Shown here: positions 58,256 through 64,000 of the stretch, piece by piece
Layout: the number at the start of each line of letters is the position of its first letter
How positions within the stretch are numbered: the first letter of the stretch is position 1
From: JASLEW01 sp035544875
Lineage (GTDB): Bacteria > Acidobacteriota > Thermoanaerobaculia > Multivoradales > UBA5704
Direction: 5' to 3'
Assembly: GCA_035544875.1 (NCBI GenBank)
Contig: DASZZP010000083.1
Location: 310,001 to 374,000, forward strand
DNA length: 64,000 bases
The notes under the pieces: generated by a model
What the model saw: the letters and a program-made list of their open reading frames with translations, nothing else
Told to the model about the DNA's origin: nothing
Databases searched by the model: none
Position numbers and translations under genes: made by a program

Positions 58256-60502
58256 TCAGAACGCCGCGGTGTCTGCCCCGCCGCAAAGGTTGCCGGCGGG
58301 GTTGTGATAGATCCGGACCTGGCCGGTCCGGCTATCCGTCACCGTGAGCGTGTACTCGACATCCGTCAACGCGCCGTAGAAGAGCCAGAAGTGCCCGTTG
58401 ACCGAGGTCGCGTCGAGAACCTTGACCGCCAGCTCCAAGTTGCCGGCGCTCCAGAACCAGAAGAAGCCCAATTCGTCACCGCTGGGCACGGCATAGCCAG
58501 CGCCAGCTCCACCGTTGCTTGGGGTACGCCAGGTGACTTCGGCCCTGAGCCGCCCGCCGTGGAGGCAAAGAGCTTGGGGCCCGCTGACGCAGGGGCCGTC
58601 CGCGGCGGCAACCCCGACCGCGGCTCGGCGCGCGGCGACACCGCCTTGCTCCGGTAGGCGTGGCGAGGGCGCGGCGGCGGGCGAAGCCTCCGCGCGAACG
58701 GGGAACGCGCTCGCGTCGCCGCGGCCGCAATAGGTGCCGGCGGGGTTGTGATAGGTCTTCGCCACGCCCGTTCGCGTGTCGGTTACGGTGAGCCAGTACT
58801 CGACGTCCGATAGCGCGCCGTAGAACACCCAGAAGCTCTGATTCAAGGAACGGCCGTCGAGGATCTTGACGATCAACTCGACGTCATCGGGGCTGAAGAA
58901 CCAGAAGCGGCCCGATCGGTCGCCGGTGCCGCTCTCCAGGGGCGTCCTGAAGCTGTGGCCGGCGAGCCGCGCGCCGCTGCCGAACGGATCCTGGAATCGC
59001 ACCGAGACCGCGAAGCGGCTATCCGCCAGGCACTGCGTCGTCTCGTCGGCGATGCAGGTCACGCCGGTCAGCGCGCCCCGATCGGTCGCCCACAGCTCCG
59101 TGCCGTGGGTCGTGTCGGTCGCCTGGAAGAAGACGCGACCGCCCGCCGCTGTGAACTCGCGAAGGTCCCAGGCTGCGAGAGGGATCCGAGAGGTGCCAGC
59201 GGCACTGCCATCGCTGCGCCAGAGACCAGTGCCCTCGAACAGGAGCACGCCGTCCAACACGGAAGGGACAACCGTTTCATCGGTGATGAAGCTGGCGGCT
59301 CCCGAGCCGAGATCGAGCCGCCAGAGCCCGCTCTTGCCGGCGAGATCGCTGGCGGTAAAGATCAGCGCCTGGTCCAGGGCGGCCACGGGTCGGGGATCGC
59401 GGAAGGTCGCGGCGGCGACCCGGGCAGTTCCTGCGGCCGTGCCATCGGTCGACCAGAGCTCGGCAGCGGGCGGCGGTCCGGAGGAGCTCGGCGGCGACAG
59501 GCTGAAGAAGGCGCGATCGCCGGCGGCGGTCAGCCCAGACACGCCGTCCTCGGTGCCTGCCTCTCCGCTGAACAGCGGATGGGTCCCCTGTGCGGTGCCG
59601 TCGCTGACCCACGCTCGGGTGAAGCGAGGAACGAGGTAGATGTTGTAGCCGCATGTGACGTCGAAGAAGACCCTCTGGTTCACCTTCGTGAAGGCGGAGA
59701 ATTGCGCATACTGCGGAGCCGGGCAGACCGTGGCCAGCCAGGAGGACCCCGCGGGCGTGCCATCGCTGCGCCACAGGGCGCCGCCCGCCCCTTCGCGGGC
59801 GAGAAGAAACAAGCTGCCCGCCGACGCCGCCAACGGAGTGGGCGAGGCACCACAGAGGGGACCGGTGCACACGGTGTCGAGCACCACCGTGGCGAGCGCC
59901 GTGCCATCGGTTCGCCACAAGGCTTCCCCGGCAGCCGACGGGGCAATGAAGAAGAAGGCGCCGCCCATCTGCGCCGAGGCGTGGGGGACCAAGGGAGCGC
60001 ACTCGATGCCGGAGGAGGCGCAGCCGGAGCAGACTTCCCGCAGGAGCGTCGGAACCTGGGTTGCGGCCTCGACCTTGTAGAGGCTGCGCCCGCCCGCCGG
60101 ATCGTTGGCAAGGAACAACAGGGCGTTGCGATAGCGTCCGAGAATCTCGGGGTCCGAGCCGCACTTGCCCGGGCAGAGATCGGCGACCATCACCGTCCCC
60201 GCCGCCGTGCCATCGCTGGTCCATAGCTCGAGGCCATGGACGAGGTCGTCGGCCACGAAATAGAGCCTGCCGGCGAGCTCGGTGAGCTGGGTCGGAAACG
60301 AACCCGAGAGCAGCAGCGGCGGCTGCAGCTGCCCAAAGAAACAGGGAGAAGGAAACTTCACATTCGTGGGCTCGATGTCCTTGACCAGGTACGGCTGTTG
60401 CCCGGAGGCGGCCGCACAGCAGAAGGAGAAGCCAGCGATCGCCCATCGAAGCCAGCCTGGCAACACGCCCTGGGACCTGCGCACGAGCTTCATCTTCGGC
60501 AA
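58256..60502 (-). CDS. ELWxxDGT-repeat secreted protein with two FWFF domains
   Basis: A 748-residue exported protein. After a signal region (to about residue 36) come about seven ELWxxDGTxxGT-like repeats (LELWTSDGTAAGT, ALWRTDGTALAT, ALWRSDGTPAGS, ELWSTDGTAAGT and others), beta-propeller-like units seen in large surface proteins. From about 500 two FWFF domains follow (GRFWFFSPDDVELIVKILDG and FFWFWSAGNLELAVKVLDA), each ending in VTD(T/S)RTG-x-x-(K/R)-x-Y-H-N-P-A-G. The same domain type ends the sulfatase at 42301. Probably a cell-surface or secreted binding protein. Confidence 0.75.
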   Translation of the reverse strand: MPKMKLVRRSQGVLPGWLRWAIAGFSFCCAAASGQQPYLVKDIEPTNVKFPSPCFFGQLQPPLLLSGSFPTQLTELAGRLYFVADDLVHGLELWTSDGTAAGTVMVADLCPGKCGSDPEILGRYRNALLFLANDPAGGRSLYKVEAATQVPTLLREVCSGCASSGIECAPLVPHASAQMGGAFFFIAPSAAGEALWRTDGTALATVVLDTVCTGPLCGASPTPLAASAGSLFLLAREGAGGALWRSDGTPAGSSWLATVCPAPQYAQFSAFTKVNQRVFFDVTCGYNIYLVPRFTRAWVSDGTAQGTHPLFSGEAGTEDGVSGLTAAGDRAFFSLSPPSSSGPPPAAELWSTDGTAAGTARVAAATFRDPRPVAALDQALIFTASDLAGKSGLWRLDLGSGAASFITDETVVPSVLDGVLLFEGTGLWRSDGSAAGTSRIPLAAWDLREFTAAGGRVFFQATDTTHGTELWATDRGALTGVTCIADETTQCLADSRFAVSVRFQDPFGSGARLAGHSFRTPLESGTGDRSGRFWFFSPDDVELIVKILDGRSLNQSFWVFYGALSDVEYWLTVTDTRTGVAKTYHNPAGTYCGRGDASAFPVRAEASPAAAPSPRLPEQGGVAARRAAVGVAAADGPCVSGPQALCLHGGRLRAEVTWRTPSNGGAGAGYAVPSGDELGFFWFWSAGNLELAVKVLDATSVNGHFWLFYGALTDVEYTLTVTDSRTGQVRIYHNPAGNLCGGADTAAF

Positions 60503-60570
60503 CCCTCCGTCTCCGAGCCGTCAGTCTTCGCTGCATGGGGCCGGGCGGCAGGGCCGGCGCGAAGAATGTC

Positions 60571-60599
60571 ATTATAACATATTGAGCAGGAGGCGTCCA
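60571..60599 (-). promoter_or_regulatory. Promoter of the ELWxxDGT gene
   Basis: Minus-strand TATAAT (60576-60571) with TGGACG (60599-60594) 17 bases upstream; the -10 box is perfect and the -35 matches 4 of 6. Confidence 0.5.
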
Positions 60600-60684
60600 T
60601 TCCACCCGGCGCCTGGGCGCCTGCGCCACGTTTTGACTCGCGGGGCCTGCCGCTTCTAGAATAGGCCGTCCTGTCGAGCTCCGC

Positions 60685-60779
<95 letters not shown>

Positions 60780-60843
60780 TCCCCACCCACTGAGGCAGCG
60801 TGTCGATCGGCTGATCGAAAGATTGCCGGCAAGCGCGATATCC

Positions 60844-62346
60844 ATGCATGAGCCCGTCATGAACCAGCCGCTCCGGGGTCCGGTGCGGGTCCGTTTCGCG
60901 CCCTCGCCGACCGGTTTCTTGCACGTCGGCGGCGCACGCACCGCGATCTACAACGACTTGCTGCGCCAGAGCCTCGGCGGCGCCTTCATCCTGCGCATCG
61001 AGGATACCGACAAGCAGCGCTCGGACGAGGCGATGACCCGCCAGATCCTGACCGCGCTGGCCTGGATCGGCACGGTCTGGGACGAGGGTCCCTTGCTGCA
61101 AAGCGAGCGGCTGCCGCGCCATCGCCAGCGGGCCTGGGAGCTGCTGGAGAGTGGCCGGGCGTATCGCTGTTTCTGTACCACGCAGCAACTCGAGGCCTGG
61201 CGCGCCGAAGCCCAGAAGAAAGGGGTGGCGTTCCGTTACCCCAGGACCTGCCTGCGGCTGCCGGAGCAAGAAGTAGCGGCGCGGCTTGCCGCCGGGACTC
61301 CCTTCGCCCTCCGCTTCCGCATGCCCGACGACCACATCCGCTTTCGCGACCTGGTGCGCGGCGAGATGGACTTCCCTCCGGAAGCGCTCGACGACTTCAT
61401 CCTGCTGCGCTCGGACAGTTCGCCCACTTACCACATGTCGGTCGTCTGCGACGACATCGACATGGCGATCACCCACGTCATCCGCGGCGAAGACCACCTC
61501 TCGAACACACCCAAGCACATCCCGCTCTTCCTCGCGCTGGGTGGCAAGGTGCCGGTTTTCGGTCATCTGCCCCTGATCCTCGGCACCGACAAGAAACGGC
61601 TGTCGAAGCGCTTCGGCGCCACCTCGGTCGAGGAGCTCCGCGCCGAGGGCTATCTGCCGCAGGCGCTCTACAACTACCTGGCCCTTCTCGGCTGGACTCC
61701 CGGCGACGAGCGGGAGATCCTGTCGCGCGAGGAGATGGCCGCGATCTTCTCAGCCGAGCGCCTCAACGCCTCGGCCGCCGTCTTCGACCGCGAGAAGCTG
61801 ACCTGGATGAACGCGCAGTACCTGTCGCTGCTGCCGCTCGACTCCCTGCTGCCCCATCTCGAGCCGTTTCTCGCCGCGGTCGAACGGGCCGCCCTCGCCG
61901 GCGCCGATCGGCAGCGCCTGTCCGCCGCCCTCGACCTGCACCGCACTCGCGCCCGCACCCTCAAGGAGCTCGCGGCGCTGGTCGCTCCCTACTTCGCCGC
62001 CGAGATCCCTTACGACTCCGAGGCGAGCGCCAAGTTCCTCGCCGACGCCGCGCTGCCGGCCCATCTCGCCGCCCTGCGCGACCGCTATGCTCAGCTCTCC
62101 TCGTTCACCAAGGAGGACGTGGAGTCGGCGCTGCGGGCGGTCGCCGAGAAGCGCCAGATCAAGGCCGGGGTCCTCATCCACGCCACCCGCACCGCCCTTT
62201 CCGGCGTCCAGGCGGGCCCGCCGCTCTTCGATCTGGTGGCCGCGATGGGGCGCGATGCGACGCTTCGCCACCTCGACAACTTCCTCGCCTTCCTGCGCAC
62301 AGCCCAACCGGCCGCCGCGACGGCCGCGCCCGATCCCGCGCCCTGA
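60844..62346 (+). CDS. gltX: Glutamyl-tRNA synthetase
   Basis: A 500-residue class I synthetase if started at ATG 60844; a second ATG at 60859 (MNQPLRG) is equally possible. It has the HIGH-type motif FAPSPTGFLHVGGAR, FILRIEDTDKQRS, the KMSKS-like KKRLSKRFGA, and an anticodon-binding C-terminal half (about 330-500). The length fits non-discriminating or bacterial GluRS. It is flanked by two tRNA genes, Ser(GCU) upstream and Gln(CUG) downstream. Whether it also charges tRNA-Gln, as in organisms with GatCAB, cannot be told from sequence. Confidence 0.95.
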   Translation: MHEPVMNQPLRGPVRVRFAPSPTGFLHVGGARTAIYNDLLRQSLGGAFILRIEDTDKQRSDEAMTRQILTALAWIGTVWDEGPLLQSERLPRHRQRAWELLESGRAYRCFCTTQQLEAWRAEAQKKGVAFRYPRTCLRLPEQEVAARLAAGTPFALRFRMPDDHIRFRDLVRGEMDFPPEALDDFILLRSDSSPTYHMSVVCDDIDMAITHVIRGEDHLSNTPKHIPLFLALGGKVPVFGHLPLILGTDKKRLSKRFGATSVEELRAEGYLPQALYNYLALLGWTPGDEREILSREEMAAIFSAERLNASAAVFDREKLTWMNAQYLSLLPLDSLLPHLEPFLAAVERAALAGADRQRLSAALDLHRTRARTLKELAALVAPYFAAEIPYDSEASAKFLADAALPAHLAALRDRYAQLSSFTKEDVESALRAVAEKRQIKAGVLIHATRTALSGVQAGPPLFDLVAAMGRDATLRHLDNFLAFLRTAQPAAATAAPDPAP

Positions 62347-62453
62347 GCCGTCAGAGAAGACCCCGACAGCTGGCTTGGCTAGCCAGCCGCCGCAGCCGTC
62401 GGCGGAGGGTTGACCGCCCATCTCCGTTCCGCTAGGCTCTGGCGCTGTCCTCC

Positions 62454-62527
62454 TGGGAGGTCGTTCAATGGTAGGACATGCGGCTCTGGACCGCAGAATC
62501 GGGGTTCGAGTCCCTGCCTCCCAGCCA
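62454..62527 (+). tRNA. tRNA-Gln (anticodon CUG)
   Basis: A 74-base tRNA. TGGGAGG pairs with CCTCCCA, followed by G and an encoded CCA. The anticodon loop CTCTGGA gives CUG (Gln). D and T arms are normal. It sits between gltX and guaA. Confidence 0.95.
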
Positions 62528-62544
62528 ATCGGCTTCCGGTCTCT

Positions 62545-64000
62545 TTACTCCCACTCGATCGTCGCCGGCGGCTTGTCGGTTACGTCCAGACAGACGAGGC
62601 CGACTCCTCTCATGGCGGCCACGTCGGCGACCATTGCTTCCAGAATGTCGCCGGGCAGACGCGCGAAGTTGGCGGTCATGCCGTCGACCGAGTTGACGGG
62701 GCGCAGCACGATCGTCTCGCCGGAGCCGAACGATATCGGAATCAAGACGACTGGGAACTGCCAGACGGAGTCGGTCAGTCCGCTGTCGCTCATCAACATC
62801 CGCACGCGATGGTCGGCCTCGCGCAGGAGCTCCAACCGCGCGGCGGACAGAAAGGCCGGTGATACCCTGCCCTTGGCAAGCGGGGTCGCTTCGCCATTCA
62901 GCGCCAGGATTACGCGGTTATAGGCCGTCGTCGCGTTGCACAGACTGCCGCTCAGTCTCTGGATGCGGTGGTAGTCTAGCGGACCCCGGACCGCGACGAC
63001 GCTCCTGTAGGTCCTGCCGTCTCCCTGAACACCGACGCTCCGCAGCGGCAAACGCACAGCCTCGAAATCGGCGAAGTCCTTGCTCAGCTCGATCGCTTCA
63101 GCACCCGCCTCGCTGCCCTCTGCGCAGCACAGACAGCGGATCGCCAGGCCAGGCCCAGGGAAGGGCCAACGATGAGTGAATCCTGCGTCGAGACCCAGCT
63201 CGCGGCCAATCTCGCGGACCTCATCCTTGTAGAACTCCACCAGCGGCTCGATCACTTGGCCCCGGTCTCTCAACTCGTTGATCTCCGCGCACCTGTTGTG
63301 ATGTGTCTTGATCAGTGCGGCCCGGCCATGCCCGCCGCCAGACTCGATCGTATCCGGGTAGATCGTCCCCTGGCCCAGGAGCCAACCGTCCTCGCCGATA
63401 CCATATTCCCGCATTGCCTCCGCTTGAACCTCGACGAAAAGACGGCCGATGAGCCGGCGCTTTTCTTCGGGGTCCACGACACCATGGAGAGCACCGAGAA
63501 ACCGCCGCGACTCATCGCGAACTCGCAACCGATCAGTCAGGCCGCGGCGCTCGAAATTCGCCAACAGCTCGGCAGTCTCACCCTTTCGCATGAGCCCTGT
63601 GTCCACATACAGGCCGAGCACTCGTTCCGCCGGCAGAGCCCCTGCGCAGAGGGCAAACGCAACGCTGGAATCGACCCCGCCGCTCACCAGGAAGAAGACC
63701 GACTTCCGTCCCACCCTTTGTCTGATCGCATCCTCGAGAGCGGGCACTCGCGCTGCAATGCTCTCGTCGGGCGTCAAGCCACATACGCCGACGCAGAAAT
63801 TGCGGAGCATTTCCAATCCGTGACTCGAATGCGTCACTTCTGGATGAAACTGAACGCCGAAGAATCTTCGTTCGAGATCCGCAAACGCGGCATTCTCGCA
63901 GCGCTCCGTCATTGCGAGCCGCACGAATCCAGCCGGAATCTCTCTGACCGAGTCCGAGTGACTCATCCATACGTTCTGACGGCGCGGAGTACTTTGAAAG
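62545..64000 (-). CDS. guaA: GMP synthase, 5' part missing at window end
   Basis: The frame is open from the window edge through QNVWMSHSD, so the N-terminal part of the amidotransferase domain lies beyond 64000. Seen here are its FFGVQFHPEV (catalytic His) end, the PP-loop ATPase FFLVSGGVDSSVAFAL, YVDTGLMRKGE, GQGTIYPDTIES, and the C-terminal dimerisation domain ending ATIEWE. It aminates XMP to GMP. The present part is about 485 residues. Confidence 0.94.
   Translation of the reverse strand, partial: FQSTPRRQNVWMSHSDSVREIPAGFVRLAMTERCENAAFADLERRFFGVQFHPEVTHSSHGLEMLRNFCVGVCGLTPDESIAARVPALEDAIRQRVGRKSVFFLVSGGVDSSVAFALCAGALPAERVLGLYVDTGLMRKGETAELLANFERRGLTDRLRVRDESRRFLGALHGVVDPEEKRRLIGRLFVEVQAEAMREYGIGEDGWLLGQGTIYPDTIESGGGHGRAALIKTHHNRCAEINELRDRGQVIEPLVEFYKDEVREIGRELGLDAGFTHRWPFPGPGLAIRCLCCAEGSEAGAEAIELSKDFADFEAVRLPLRSVGVQGDGRTYRSVVAVRGPLDYHRIQRLSGSLCNATTAYNRVILALNGEATPLAKGRVSPAFLSAARLELLREADHRVRMLMSDSGLTDSVWQFPVVLIPISFGSGETIVLRPVNSVDGMTANFARLPGDILEAMVADVAAMRGVGLVCLDVTDKPPATIEWE

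Overview
The window is high-GC bacterial chromosome, with strong G/C preference at third codon positions. It reads like an Acidobacteriota-type organism. The support is a DUF4331 protein, ELWxxDGT-repeat and PQQ-propeller secreted proteins, a large secreted sulfatase, a very divergent Hfq-like protein and a RicT/PSP1 protein. This assignment is inference from gene content; there is no rRNA in the window to settle it.

Left chromosomal part (1-20696). A run of plus-strand genes comes first: a DUF4331 end, a DUF4198 secreted protein, an ECF sigma/anti-sigma pair, pta-purD (4-base overlap), a RicT-like protein, an Hfq-like protein and pdxA. A six-gene minus-strand block (7745-17761) follows, tightly packed and mostly overlapping. 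It encodes two polytopic membrane proteins, three glycosyltransferases (one a double GT2 fusion) and a polyprenyl-phosphate sugar transferase, and looks like an exopolysaccharide or O-antigen locus. Then come serS and a nucleotidyltransferase-fold gene with a palindromic promoter.

Integrated element (about 20757-42032). A 21.3-kb island sits in tRNA-Ser(UGA), bounded by a 33-bp perfect direct repeat of the tRNA 3' end. From left to right it holds a tyrosine integrase, an excisionase-like HTH protein, a TubC-N-like/primase-helicase/ParB replication and partition operon, a small RHH gene and a SymE-like gene, and a UPF0175/PIN toxin-antitoxin pair. Next are a MobF relaxase with a membrane-protein gene nested inside it, a relaxosome RHH protein, a cluster of inverted repeats that could be oriT, and an ISAzo13-type remnant. 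The right part holds a histidine kinase/response regulator pair, a HicA toxin with an unusual double-HicB fusion, a 1311-residue SIR2-NACHT-HEAT protein, and a frameshifted TIR-domain remnant. I see no type IV secretion or coupling-protein genes, so it looks like an integrative mobilizable element. Its cargo at the right end is NAD-linked immunity, and the SIR2-NACHT-HEAT protein is the best candidate for an interesting system here.

Right chromosomal part (42033-64000). This part holds a secreted sulfatase with two C-terminal FWFF-type domains, a TacAT-like RHH/GNAT pair, a lipoprotein, a PLP decarboxylase, methionine aminopeptidase and an M24B aminopeptidase. A BlaR1/BlaI-like pair follows, with a strong operator and an unusual SDYE-repeat sensor tail. 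After it come a PQQ-propeller protein, transketolase, an ELWxxDGT protein that shares the sulfatase's C-terminal domain type, tRNA-Ser(GCU), gltX, tRNA-Gln(CUG) and guaA (cut by the window end).

How the parts work together. In the island, the integrase, HTH and attachment sites handle integration and excision. The primase/ParB genes and the relaxase/RHH/inverted-repeat region handle replication, stability and transfer. The toxin-antitoxin modules plausibly hold the element in place, and the SIR2-NACHT-HEAT protein plausibly protects the host from phage. These roles are inferred from domain families and gene order.
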